DNA of 64,000 nucleotides from Paenibacillus sp. UNC499MF (GTDB lineage Bacteria; Bacillota; Bacilli; Paenibacillales; NBRC-103111), in contig NZ_FNVF01000005.1 in the NCBI RefSeq assembly GCF_900107975.1, forward strand, positions 113,594 through 177,593. Reading direction: 5' to 3'. The translations under genes were made by a program, and so were the position numbers. Of the stretch, positions 32,723-40,588 are shown in pieces (the stretch's first letter is position 1; every line of letters starts with the position of its first letter). The notes below the pieces were generated by a model that was not told the origin of the DNA, made no database searches, and saw nothing but the letters and a program-made list of their open reading frames with translations.

Positions 32723-32750
32723 AAGTATATGCACGGAGAACCGCCGTTGT
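32723..32750 (-). promoter_or_regulatory. Sigma-K-like promoter of the 32388-32678 operon
   Basis: On the minus strand AC (32750-32749), 17 bases, CATATACTT (32731-32723): agrees with AC-N17-CATANNNTA at all but the last base. It is 45 bases upstream of the start codon at 32678. Confidence 0.5.
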
Positions 32751-32815
32751 CCGCGGACAAGACGGTATCCGGGGTTTAATCGGTTATGGCTGTCCGCGCT
32801 TCATCCGTTCCGGCT

Positions 32816-34057
32816 TCACATGCTTTCCCGTGCAAAATCCCCGTTGACGGACGTTTCCACCGCAGCACCCGCATCCGCGGCATATCCCCGGCGCCGCCAG
32901 TTGTCCGGATAGTAAAGCCGGGGACCGAGCCTCTCCATGGCGAACCCCAGCGCTTCCAGATGGTCGGAAGCCCGGCTCCGGTCCAGCCAGGCGGAAGGCC
33001 GGCCGCCCCCCGCGGTCCGGGCATACCCGCCGTAAGGCCGTACGGAGGCTACCGCGAGCCCTTCGAGCAGAGCGGCTCCATGCGCCCTGGCGGGATGGGA
33101 AAGCTCCTCCCCGAGCCTCGTCACGGCCTGCCGGGACAAAGCATGGGGCAGGACGGTCAAGCTGTCCGCCTGCAAATCCCTGCGGCCCAGCGCGTAGTTG
33201 ACGAACTGCTTCGCCATGATTTCGGGCGTCCGTTTATGAAAAAGCGGAAGCTCCGCGGAGCTGCTCCACAAAACGGCATCGCTTCCTCCGGCTACCGCGC
33301 CGGCCAGCGCAGCGATTTCTTCCGCCGCCGTAGGCACGGAAGCGTCCAGGAATATCAGGATATCGCCTTCCGCCGCAGCCGCAGCCGCCTGCCTGTCGTC
33401 TCCGCCTCCGGCGGTACCGACCTCGGCGACGACATGCTTCACTTCCGCCCCCAGGCCCGGAGCCCCGGCCGCTTGAACCAGCGCATGCGCAACGGCGGCG
33501 TCACGCGATGCGAAAATAACCTCGTGCAGAGCCAGCCTCTGAAGCTCCCCGAGCAGTCTGTGCAGGGACAAATCTTGCCCGGCAAAGGATTCCGGGCCCA
33601 CGCCGTGTAAAAGGACAACGGCGGAAACCCGCTGATCCGAAGGAAACGGAAACCAGCCTTTGTCCAGCAGCCCCGCTCTCTCGCAGTAGCCCTGCGCAAA
33701 AGCCGACGCCGCAGCCGCATACTCCGGCCCCGCAGGATTCAGGCCGCTCAGCACCCCGCCGTGGCGGGTCCAGAGTTCGTTCATCTGTCTGCGCGCCGCC
33801 GCTTCATCCGTCCGGCAGAAGCCCGCTTCGTCTCCGTCCACAGAAGCGGACGGGAGCGGCAAGCCTGCGGCCAGCAGGCCTCCCAGTCTCCTTCCGGCCG
33901 CGGCAAGCTCGGCAATCCGCCGTCCCTTCGGGAGCGTTCCCGCCTTCGTCTCCGCGCCGGTTTTACCGGCTCTTCCGCTGCGGGACCGCATCGGACTCCG
34001 CCGCTTCTGTCCTCTTGCCATACCGGACGGCTTCTTCTTAGTCGTCTGCCGTTTCAT
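32816..34057 (-). CDS. Degenerate GT2-like protein with a polycationic N-terminus
   Basis: A 413-residue protein. Residues 1-45 are extremely basic (MKRQTTKKKPSGMARGQKRR and on). A helical section follows. From about residue 150 it aligns with the glycosyltransferase at 34054-34875: RVSAVVLLHGVG for KVSVVIPVYNER, EGDILIFLDASVPTAA for RGDIVLFTDGDIVIPA, LTVLPHALSRQAV for LTTIPHALSRRAI, and RASDHLEALG for GDHLEALH. The DxD motif (DGD) is DAS here, so metal and nucleotide-sugar binding is probably lost. It overlaps the upstream gene by ATGA. I read it as a non-catalytic paralogue, perhaps a scaffold. Confidence 0.75.
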   Translation of the reverse strand: MKRQTTKKKPSGMARGQKRRSPMRSRSGRAGKTGAETKAGTLPKGRRIAELAAAGRRLGGLLAAGLPLPSASVDGDEAGFCRTDEAAARRQMNELWTRHGGVLSGLNPAGPEYAAAASAFAQGYCERAGLLDKGWFPFPSDQRVSAVVLLHGVGPESFAGQDLSLHRLLGELQRLALHEVIFASRDAAVAHALVQAAGAPGLGAEVKHVVAEVGTAGGGDDRQAAAAAAEGDILIFLDASVPTAAEEIAALAGAVAGGSDAVLWSSSAELPLFHKRTPEIMAKQFVNYALGRRDLQADSLTVLPHALSRQAVTRLGEELSHPARAHGAALLEGLAVASVRPYGGYARTAGGGRPSAWLDRSRASDHLEALGFAMERLGPRLYYPDNWRRRGYAADAGAAVETSVNGDFARESM

Positions 34058-34875
34058 CCGCTCCCTCCTTCCCTGTCTCTGTCTCTGTCCGGGGGAGCCG
34101 GCTCCGCCGCCGCTTCCGGGAGCACTCCGGCTTCGATCCACGCATGCAGCGCTTCCAGATGATCGCCTATGATCAAGTCCCCTACGGGATCGCTTCCGGC
34201 GCTTTTTCGCCTCCTCGGATTTTTGGCTCCCACGGCCGCATACTCTACGGCCTTAACGTTTAGCCCTTTACGCAGCGCAAGGGCAAGCGCCTTGGGCGGT
34301 ACGGCGAGCGCCTCCGCCCCGATTTCGCTTATGGCCCTGCGGCTTAACGCGTGCGGAATTGTCGTCAGCGACGTTCCCGCAAGGTCCGGCCGGTCCAGCA
34401 TCGCGGTCAGCGCATGCTTGGCAAGGACGACACGGTGGACGCTGTCGCGCTTGACCGGCCCTACGTAAGTGTTCATGGCTACATCCGCCCCGTCTTCTAC
34501 GGCTCTGACGAAAGAGGAGAGCTTTGCGGCAGGGATGACGATATCCCCGTCCGTAAAAAGCACAATATCTCCTCTGGCCGCCCGCGCTCCGACGGCTCTG
34601 CCGACATCGTGGCCGAGAGCCGTATCGAACGAGATCATCCTCGGTCCCATCTTCTCCACGATGCGGCGGGAACCGTCCGTAGAGCCGTTCACTACGGCAA
34701 TTACTTCCACGCTCGGATGAACGCGGTACGCTTCCCTTATGACAGCCGCAAGAGACCGTCGTTCGTTGTAGACCGGGATCACCACGGACACCTTCGGAGC
34801 GGGATCGTTGCGGTACGTGTGCAGGCTCTTCCCGCTCCGGCTTTGCGCAGGCGGTGTCTTCCTTCTCTTCTTCAC
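34054..34875 (-). CDS. GT2 family glycosyltransferase
   Basis: A 273-residue GT-A fold glycosyltransferase. The N-terminal 25 residues are basic (MKKRRKTPPAQSRSGK). The fold begins KVSVVIPVYNERRSLAAVI; NGSTDGSRRI binds the nucleotide and FTDGDIVIP supplies the DxD metal site. GHDVGRAVGARAARGDIVLF resembles dolichyl-phosphate-mannose synthase/GT2 enzymes. Beyond residue 170 a conserved TTIPHALSRRAISEIG and the DHLEALHAWIEAG end are shared with the next gene. A stretch PRRRKSAGSD is again basic. Sugar and acceptor unknown. Start has a GAGGTGAGCGGCAGG leader upstream. A perfect sigma-K -10 sequence (CATAGGATA) lies 42 bases upstream but without the AC at -35. Confidence 0.88.
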   Translation of the reverse strand: MKKRRKTPPAQSRSGKSLHTYRNDPAPKVSVVIPVYNERRSLAAVIREAYRVHPSVEVIAVVNGSTDGSRRIVEKMGPRMISFDTALGHDVGRAVGARAARGDIVLFTDGDIVIPAAKLSSFVRAVEDGADVAMNTYVGPVKRDSVHRVVLAKHALTAMLDRPDLAGTSLTTIPHALSRRAISEIGAEALAVPPKALALALRKGLNVKAVEYAAVGAKNPRRRKSAGSDPVGDLIIGDHLEALHAWIEAGVLPEAAAEPAPPDRDRDREGGSG

Positions 34876-34916
34876 CTGCCGCTCACCTCCCTCTCCATCT
34901 CTGCGCCTCTTCTTCC

Positions 34917-34925
34917 TATCCTATG
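34917..34925 (-). promoter_or_regulatory. Sigma-K -10-like element upstream of the GT2 gene
   Basis: Minus strand CATAGGATA fits CATANNNTA exactly. The expected AC 16-17 bases upstream is CC, so on its own this is weak; GerE-assisted sigma-K promoters can lack a good -35. Confidence 0.35.
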
Positions 34926-35108
34926 GGCCGGACCGCCGGATCGGGAGGGCTGATGTGGAGACGCGCAAAAAAAGGGCTGTCTTTCCAGCCGGAGAAGCGG
35001 GGGCATCCCCTGCGTGAAGAGCCTCCACCCGCCATGCGGCACCGCCAACAGCTTGCAGGCGCACAGCCCGGTGAACGTCCCGCCTTTTTGTGAATATCCG
35101 CTTCCGGT

Positions 35109-35717
35109 TCAGCTCAGGCTGACGTCTTTGAAAAGCTTATCCCAGCAGTCCGGGTTGATGCTGTAGCAGCCGACCGCGCACGTCCGGGGCAGGGGCCAGT
35201 TCAGGTCGGTAATGCCGTCCGCGTTGCTGTGGTTGATTATCAGCACCCGGTAGTCCTGCTTCACCAGCCCGTTCAGCACCCGCTCCAGCTCCCGCGCCTC
35301 CTCGTAGTAAGCATTCGTACGGACAAACAGTAGCCGTTTGCCGTGCATCAGATAATGCAAGGTCCGGTAGATGCGGCGGTCAAGTTTGCTCCTGAATTCC
35401 GGATACGAAGCCAGATGGAAAATATGATTCTCCCTTTGCGGAAAATCATGAGCTGAAACAATCCGCGATTTTCTATCCTCGACTAGAAAATTGCCCCCTG
35501 CGTAATCGACCCCGATCGCTTTCAAATTGGGAAGTTCCATAAAACCTTGGAATCTCTTATCCAGCACTCCGTTTATGTCCTGCAGCTCGGATATCATCCA
35601 GTCGAACACGCCTGAAAACGAACGCAGGTTCATTCTTTTCAACTGGATGGAGGGAGTGCAGTTTTCTCCCAGGCTGTAAATCATATCGTACTTTCCGGCT
35701 ATCCCGCTTAAGTCCAT
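35109..35717 (-). CDS. DUF1796 family protein (putative papain-like cysteine peptidase)
   Basis: A 202-residue protein of the DUF1796 family. It shows YDMIYSLGENCTPSIQLKRM with the conserved Cys, then LRSFSGVFDWM, the SAHDFP motif with the conserved His, and FVRTNAYYEEARELERVLNG near the middle. Pfam names this family putative papain-like cysteine peptidase, but I know of no biochemical proof and it often sits among glycosyltransferases. Start follows GGAG in AAGGAGACGGAG. The next upstream gene (35746-36375) is a paralogue with the same order of motifs, so the two arose by tandem duplication. Confidence 0.85.
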   Translation of the reverse strand: MDLSGIAGKYDMIYSLGENCTPSIQLKRMNLRSFSGVFDWMISELQDINGVLDKRFQGFMELPNLKAIGVDYAGGNFLVEDRKSRIVSAHDFPQRENHIFHLASYPEFRSKLDRRIYRTLHYLMHGKRLLFVRTNAYYEEARELERVLNGLVKQDYRVLIINHSNADGITDLNWPLPRTCAVGCYSINPDCWDKLFKDVSLS

Positions 35718-35745
35718 GGGCGCTCCGTCTCCTTCCTGCCATGCC

Positions 35746-36375
35746 TTATTTCAAACTGATATCCGCAAAAAAAGTATCCCACCAGCGGTCGCTGTTAAAA
35801 TTCCAGATGTCGGCATAGGGGACCTGGACGGCGCACGTATGCGGTAGCGGCCAGTCTAATTCGACGAGTCCCGGAACCTGGTCGTATTCCACCAGCAGGA
35901 TCTTGTATTCGTGCGTGACCAGTCCGTTCAGCACCTGCTCCAGCTCGGCGGTCTCCTCATAGGTTCCGTGCATGCGAATGAACAGGATCCGCTGTTCCTC
36001 GCTTAATTTTTTTAAAAACCGGTTAATCCGGCGGTTCAGTTTCTCTTTGAATTCTCCATAGGTGAAAAGCTGTTCCGGCGAATTCCGGTTTACCGGGAAA
36101 TCGTGTACCGATATCACGCCGTAAGCGGAATCCTTCACTTGATAATTAGGCTGAAGGGTGACCGGCTCCACCACGCTCATATTGGCAAGCTCCATGAATC
36201 CGTCAAACCGTCTGCCGAGCAGCCGGTTCACGTCCGCGAGCGAATCCGACATCATCCAATCCAGCACTCCAGCGGAAGAACGCAGGCCGTGCTTCTCCAT
36301 CTGAATCGCCGGTAGGCAGTTTTGTCCAAGGCTGAAGACGGCATCGTAGCCCCCCGCCAAATCTTGTAAACGCAT
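35746..36375 (-). CDS. DUF1796 family protein (paralogue)
   Basis: A 209-residue paralogue of the previous entry: YDAVFSLGQNCLPAIQMEKH, LRSSAGVLDWMMSD, VISVHDFPVNRNS and YEETAELEQVLNGLVTHEYK, with the same conserved Cys, Asp-Trp and His. The frame is open back to 36594, but AAAGGAGGGAG lies five bases before the ATG at 36375 and family similarity begins there, so this is the start. Divergent from the small surface protein at 36550-36951. The 174-base divergent region has a CATTGTATA close to a sigma-K -10 but without other support. Confidence 0.85.
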   Translation of the reverse strand: MRLQDLAGGYDAVFSLGQNCLPAIQMEKHGLRSSAGVLDWMMSDSLADVNRLLGRRFDGFMELANMSVVEPVTLQPNYQVKDSAYGVISVHDFPVNRNSPEQLFTYGEFKEKLNRRINRFLKKLSEEQRILFIRMHGTYEETAELEQVLNGLVTHEYKILLVEYDQVPGLVELDWPLPHTCAVQVPYADIWNFNSDRWWDTFFADISLK

Positions 36376-36549
36376 CGTACTCCCTCCTTTGGCATCCTCT
36401 TGTATACAATGCGGGAAAAGGGCATTCAGCTTGGACCCCCGTCCTTGCCCGGAAAAATGGACGCGCACATCCAATCCGGCGCTGCGCCCCGGCCATACTC
36501 TGTTAGAAAGGATGCGAAACACGGGCATCCGGAACACGGAGGTGAAGGT

Positions 36550-36951
36550 ATGTACAAGTACTATCAAAAGGTGGAGATAGACCGACACACGCACGCGCTG
36601 CCCCTTCAGGCAAGCGATCAGGAAGTGTTCCTGTGTCCCCTTTATTTATACGGAATAACGCCGGGCATCCGGATTGCTTTTAAAGTAAGCGTAGCCTGGA
36701 CCAATCCCGTCACATACGACATCGGAGAGCTGGAACTCAAAATACGGCGCGACCACCCGGGCGGACCCGTCGTCGAGAGCAGCGAAGATTCCCGCTTCCG
36801 CGGAGGAACGGCCAAGATGGAGGGAGAGGACGAAGGAGGCCCGGCGGAAATCGCCGTTTACTACTTGACGGTGCGTTCGCCCGGGGGCAAAGCGCTGATA
36901 GAGGGGCCTATTCTCTTCGAGGGATTTGTTCTGGAAGAAGATGAAGTTTGA
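36550..36951 (+). CDS. Small beta-rich protein, likely spore-surface
   Basis: A 133-residue protein with GGAGGTGAAGG before its ATG. No signal peptide. The sequence alternates short hydrophobic and polar blocks (FLCPLYLYGITPGIRIAFKV, YDIGELELKIRR) and ends IAVYYLTVRSPGGKALIEGP-ILFEGFVLEEDE. The end aligns with the next gene (37054-37518): PYFLTVAVRG and GPVHFGAFVIAP. Both look like one-domain jelly-roll proteins of the kind found in spore-surface (BclA/C1q-like) filaments, but this is a fold guess. Acidic overall. Role unknown; not secreted by Sec, so mother-cell deposition fits. Confidence 0.7.
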   Translation: MYKYYQKVEIDRHTHALPLQASDQEVFLCPLYLYGITPGIRIAFKVSVAWTNPVTYDIGELELKIRRDHPGGPVVESSEDSRFRGGTAKMEGEDEGGPAEIAVYYLTVRSPGGKALIEGPILFEGFVLEEDEV

Positions 36952-37053
36952 CGAAATGGTTGTTTTCCCCCGTCTACTTGTCCGTATCGAAACGGTCCAT
37001 TCGTGAATTTACTAATCTTGCAAGATAATTTTTCCAGAAGGGAATGACATACC

Positions 37054-37518
37054 ATGGCTACCATTTTGGACTATCAGACTAATGATGCTCTCATAGGCGC
37101 AGGCTCCCTCCCTTTTCCGGTGACAAATCCGCTGCTCGGCGGCGTTGAGCTCGAAGTCGCCACAATTAACCTGTCGCCTGCGGCAACGACTAACATTCTC
37201 CGTTTCGAGGGTACGATCGGCTGGCAGCCTGATCTCCTTCTCGCTACTCCGCTGCTCCCGATTCTGCAGGTCAGAATCCGTGTAGGCAGCCCGACAGGAA
37301 CCGTCATTTACGAGACGGACGATTCGGCTCTGATCGGGACCGGTGTCCTGACGACTATCACGGACAACATCTTGACGGTTTCCTTCCAGCATTCGATTTC
37401 AGCCGCAGTCGTTCCGGCCGGCTCGCAGCCTTACTTCCTGACCGTTGCCGTCCGCGGACTGGGCAGCATATCGATTCGCGGGCCCGTTCACTTCGGGGCA
37501 TTCGTTATCGCTCCGTAA
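37054..37518 (+). CDS. Small beta-rich protein, paralogue of 36550-36951
   Basis: A 154-residue protein, hydrophobic and nearly free of Lys, with an N-terminal ALIGAGSLPFPVTNPLLGG, regular beta strands (ELEVATINLSPAATTNILRF, ILQVRIRVGSPTGTVIYETD, NILTVSFQHSISAAVVPAG) and the end PYFLTVAVRGLGSISIRGPV. No signal peptide or TM helix. This composition is like the C-terminal domain of exosporium filament proteins and other self-assembling surface proteins. It shares its final block with the protein encoded just upstream. GAAGGGAATG precedes the start; a terminator follows. Confidence 0.75.
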   Translation: MATILDYQTNDALIGAGSLPFPVTNPLLGGVELEVATINLSPAATTNILRFEGTIGWQPDLLLATPLLPILQVRIRVGSPTGTVIYETDDSALIGTGVLTTITDNILTVSFQHSISAAVVPAGSQPYFLTVAVRGLGSISIRGPVHFGAFVIAP

Positions 37519-37537
37519 GGGGATCTTTGCGGCAAAG

Positions 37538-37569
37538 GCAGACAGGGTAACATCCTGTCTGCTTTTTTT
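37538..37569 (+). terminator. Terminator after the 37054-37518 gene
   Basis: GCAGACAGG (37538-37546) pairs with CCTGTCTGC (37554-37562); seven T's follow. Confidence 0.92.
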
Positions 37570-37595
37570 GCGTCCGCCGGCGCTTCGTCCCAAAC

Positions 37596-37624
37596 AAAAA
37601 AACCTCACGTCTAACGTGAGGTTT
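37596..37624 (-). terminator. Terminator of the 37646-38878 glycosyltransferase
   Basis: ACCTCACGT (37602-37610) and ACGTGAGGT (37614-37622) form a 9-bp stem; the A-run at 37596-37602 gives the U-run on the minus strand. Confidence 0.9.
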
Positions 37625-37645
37625 CGAGGCGGTCATCCGCATCGG

Positions 37646-38878
37646 CTAAAGTCGTCCCCGGCTGCGTCCGGCCGCCAGATAAGCTTTCATGAAATGCTCG
37701 GTCATCCGGTCCAGAGACCAGCGCTCACGGCCTGAAACACGGGCGGCTTCGCCCAGCCTCAGCCGGAGGCTGTCGTCGGCAAGCAGCAGCTCCAGGTGAA
37801 AGGCCAGCGTGCCGGTGTCGCCTACGCCCGAGACAAACCCCGTCTCTCCGTGCGCGACCATCTCCGGCAGCCCGCCCGCATTGGACACGACGGCCGGCTT
37901 GCCCGCCGCCTGCGCTTCCATGACGGCAAAGGGCTGGTTATCCTGTACGCTCGGGTGAACGAAAATATCCGAGAGCACCAGGATAGCCGGCACGTCTTCC
38001 CGGTGGCCGAGGAACGAGACGTCACCCTCAAGACCGGAAGCGCGAACCTGAGCGATAAGCTCCTCGCGTTTGTCACCGTCGCCGACCAGCCAGCAGACCC
38101 AGTCGCTGCGCTTTTGTTTCAATTTGGCCAGGGCCTCGATCAGGAAGTGAATACCTTTGATCGTTTCCAGACGCGCCGGGCACACGATCAGCTTTTTTCC
38201 TTCCGGACGGGCCAGGGGGGTACCGGCGGCGAGCTTGCGCGCGAACGGCTCCATATCGAATCCGTAGGGCGATACATCGATATGCCCGGCGGGCACGCCG
38301 TAATCCCGGGAAAGGACGTTTTTCAGCCAGTGGGAAGCCGTTACCGCCTTCTCCGCCGCCATGGCGCCGTGATATTCCAGCGTCCGGTAATACAGATGCG
38401 CAAGGGGCCTCAGCGTCTCGGAATCGAGTCTGCCGTCCTCATCCAGCAATATTTTAATCTCCCTTGCCAAAGAGCCGTGAAGGCTCGCTACCAGCCCGGT
38501 GCTTGGCGGCCTTACCCGGTTTAACGCGATGGAGGCAATCACGTCCTGGGCATGGATAACGTCGTACTGCTGGAGTCCGAACGAAGCGGCGGCCAGTTCC
38601 ATGCAGTAGCGGTCCAGTTCCACGCGGTGCACGAGCGGGTCCTGATGAAGGACCGGCAGCGCGCCCCGGTTTAATTTGGCCTGAAGCATGTGCATCAGGT
38701 CGTCTTTCATCACTTTTTGTCCGGTTCCGTAGATGTAATATTTAGGTTCGTCCGGTCCGTTTCCCATTAAATCGACCTGGTGTCCCCAGTTTTCCAGGCG
38801 GTTTTTAAGCTGGAGCATAAAAGGCCATACCCCGCCGACATGCGGAACCGGCCAATAGGTCGCAAGCAGTATTTTCAA
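37646..38878 (-). CDS. GT4 family glycosyltransferase
   Basis: A 410-residue GT-B retaining glycosyltransferase. The N-terminal half starts MKILLATYWPVPHVGGVWPF (the glycine-rich loop) and carries YDVIHAQDV and TGLVASLHGS; the C-terminal half has the donor-site motif LIVCPARLETIKGIHFLIEA and the E-x7-E region SVQDNQPFAVMEAQAAGKPA. A close paralogue lies at 41899-43125. The shared N-terminal MKILLATYW and CMELAAA(S/Y)FGL(Q/E)QYDVIH show common origin. Sugar donor unknown. GGGGGGAAGG lies before the ATG. It is the last gene before a terminator and is divergent from a sugar epimerase. Confidence 0.92.
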   Translation of the reverse strand: MKILLATYWPVPHVGGVWPFMLQLKNRLENWGHQVDLMGNGPDEPKYYIYGTGQKVMKDDLMHMLQAKLNRGALPVLHQDPLVHRVELDRYCMELAAASFGLQQYDVIHAQDVIASIALNRVRPPSTGLVASLHGSLAREIKILLDEDGRLDSETLRPLAHLYYRTLEYHGAMAAEKAVTASHWLKNVLSRDYGVPAGHIDVSPYGFDMEPFARKLAAGTPLARPEGKKLIVCPARLETIKGIHFLIEALAKLKQKRSDWVCWLVGDGDKREELIAQVRASGLEGDVSFLGHREDVPAILVLSDIFVHPSVQDNQPFAVMEAQAAGKPAVVSNAGGLPEMVAHGETGFVSGVGDTGTLAFHLELLLADDSLRLRLGEAARVSGRERWSLDRMTEHFMKAYLAAGRSRGRL

Positions 38879-39071
38879 GAACCTTCCCCCCGTTTCGCCT
38901 CTGTATCCTTCTTAACCGGCGTCCCTGCAGCCCGCATCTTTTGCGCGGAGAACAAGCATCTTCTTCCATCATATGGACGGGATAACCCGATTGACATGGA
39001 GAGCGGCCTTTATCCTTCAAAAAAGGCGGCGGAAACCGGCCGCACCCGCCGTTTCGTCCGCTTGCGCCCGG

Positions 39072-39099
39072 ACCTTCGCCCCGCCGTTTTCATACGATA
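39072..39099 (+). promoter_or_regulatory. Sigma-K promoter of the epimerase gene
   Basis: AC (39072-39073), 17 bases, CATACGATA (39091-39099): an exact match to AC-N17-CATANNNTA, 35 bases before the ATG at 39134. Confidence 0.75.
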
Positions 39100-39133
39100 T
39101 GAAGGATACAAGCACAGAGAAAAGAGGTGCGTT

Positions 39134-40045
39134 ATGAAAGCCTTAGTCACCGGAGGGGCGGGATTTATCGGCTCTCACTTGGCGCAGACGCTCGCGGACG
39201 GGGGCCATGAAGTCCATGTGCTCGACAACTTGTCGAGCGGAAAGGCCGAATGGGTGCCCGGCCAGGCAGTGCTTCATGTCCTGGATATCAACAGCCCGGA
39301 GCTTCACGAGCTTGTCGAAAGGATCCGGCCCGATGTGGTGTTCCATTTGGCCGCTCAAGCCGACGTTCAGCGGTCCATAGCCGATCCCTCTTTCGATGCG
39401 CAGGTCAATATTACCGGAACCGTGTCGCTGCTTGAAGCTTGCCGGAAGTCGGCTGTGCGTCGGTTCGTCTTCGCTTCGACGTCCGGAGTGTACGGCGACA
39501 GCGTACACGAAAAATTAACGGAGGATATACCGGCCGCCCCCATTTCGTACTACGGCCAGTCCAAATTGGCGGCGGAAGGGTATATCCGGATTTTTCACAA
39601 GCTGTACGGGCTGCCGTACACGATTCTCCGTTACGGAAACGTATACGGCCCGAGACAGACGCCGAAGGGAGAGGGCGGGGTAGTCGCCGTGTTCCTGCAG
39701 CAGCTGCGCCGGGGGCAGCCCATCACGATCCATGGAGACGGCGGGCAGACGCGGGATTTCGTATACGTCCGGGACGTCGTCGAGGCGAATCTGGCGGCGG
39801 CCGCATCGGCGGGCTGCGGGCTTTACCACGTCAGCACGGGCCGGAGCACGTCCATCCGGCAGCTCGCCGAGCTCATCCGCGAAACCCGGTCTGCGGACGT
39901 TCCGGTCGTGTTCGGCGAAGCCCGGCCCGGCGATATCCGCCACAGCTGCCTGGACAACGGCCGGGCACGGCAAGCGCTGGGCTGGAGCCCCCGGTACCGC
40001 ATTGCCGACGGCTTGCGGGAAACCTGCGCCGCTTTCCTGCCCTAA
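39134..40045 (+). CDS. NAD-dependent nucleotide-sugar epimerase (GalE/UGE-like SDR)
   Basis: A 303-residue extended SDR. NAD-binding motif is VTGGAGFIGSHLAQ; the DxxD acidic end of strand 2 is VLDNLSSG; the active site is the Ser/Tyr/Lys triad with STSGVYGDS and YYGQSK. GNVYGPRQTP and FVYVRDVVEANL are typical of UDP-glucose/GlcNAc 4-epimerases. It would supply UDP-galactose or UDP-GalNAc type donors to the surrounding transferases. GAGGTG precedes the ATG. An exact sigma-K promoter upstream places it in the mother cell. Downstream is the tandem repeat array. Confidence 0.92.
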   Translation: MKALVTGGAGFIGSHLAQTLADGGHEVHVLDNLSSGKAEWVPGQAVLHVLDINSPELHELVERIRPDVVFHLAAQADVQRSIADPSFDAQVNITGTVSLLEACRKSAVRRFVFASTSGVYGDSVHEKLTEDIPAAPISYYGQSKLAAEGYIRIFHKLYGLPYTILRYGNVYGPRQTPKGEGGVVAVFLQQLRRGQPITIHGDGGQTRDFVYVRDVVEANLAAAASAGCGLYHVSTGRSTSIRQLAELIRETRSADVPVVFGEARPGDIRHSCLDNGRARQALGWSPRYRIADGLRETCAAFLP

Positions 40046-40079
40046 GCCGGCCGCTGTATGCGGGCAGCGGCCGGCTGCC

Positions 40080-40457
40080 GGCGGTCCTATGCCGACGGCT
40101 TGCTGATGCCGCGCGCAGGCCTTGCCGTGCCTCCGTCATGCTAATGCCGCACCCGGGCCTTGCCGTGACTCTGCCATGCTGATGCCGCACCTAGGCCTTG
40201 TCGTGACTCTGCCACACTGATGCCGCACCTAGGCATTGTCATGCCTCTGCCATGCTATACCGCGTCTTGCCCTTGTCGTGCATCTGCCATGCTGATGCCG
40301 CGCCCTGGCCTTGTCGTGACTCTGCCACACTGATGCCGCACCTAGGCATTGTCATGCCTCTGCCATGCTATACCGCGTCTTGCCCTTGTCGTGCATCTGC
40401 CATGCTGATGCCGCGCCTTGGCCTTGTCGTCCCACCGCCACGCTGATGCCAGTACCG
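40080..40457. repeat. Tandem array of a 37-38 bp unit with a 113-bp higher-order repeat
   Basis: About ten units beginning GGCCTTG(C/T)CGTG and containing CTGCCATGCTGATGCCGC, at starts 40118, 40156, 40194, 40232, 40269, 40307, 40345, 40382 and 40420 (the first at about 40080 is degenerate). The three-unit block 40194-40306 is repeated at 40307-40419 with a single difference near its end. Unit spacing is 38, 38, 38, 37, 38, 38, 37, 38. No unique spacers, so it is not a CRISPR array. Confidence 0.9.
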
Positions 40458-40527
40458 TGCCCGTGCATACCGTCCCGTTTCGTCCTTGCGAATACGGGAC
40501 GGTGCCGCTGCCGTACCGACGACCCAC

Positions 40528-40579
40528 AAAGCAAGCCCCGGTATTCCGGATAATCCGGAATGGACCGGGGCTTGCTTTT
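40528..40579. terminator. Long hairpin terminator between convergent genes
   Basis: GCAAGCCCCGGT (40531-40542) pairs with ACCGGGGCTTGC (40564-40575), and the interior holds a second perfect dyad (ATTCCGGATAATCCGGAAT). A's precede and T's follow, so both strands can end here. Confidence 0.85.
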
Positions 40580-40588
40580 GAAAAAAGG

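Larger units (their letters stand above)
40046..40588. other. Non-coding stretch between convergent genes, mostly a tandem repeat array
   Basis: From the epimerase stop to the next gene. It holds the 38/113-bp array (40080-40457), a dyad around ACCGTCCCGT/ACGGGACGGT (about 40470-40505) and the terminator at 40528-40579. Several ORFs in all frames cross the array only because it is GC-rich and repetitive; none has an RBS and I do not call them. Confidence 0.6.

Noticed and set aside
38952..38985. Sigma-K promoter for the 37646-38878 transferase
   Set aside because: Minus strand CATATGATG is one base from the -10 consensus, but there is no AC at 16-17 bases upstream.
40080..40457. Possible CRISPR array
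   Set aside because: The 37-38 bp units are contiguous, without unique spacers, and there is no cas gene in the window.
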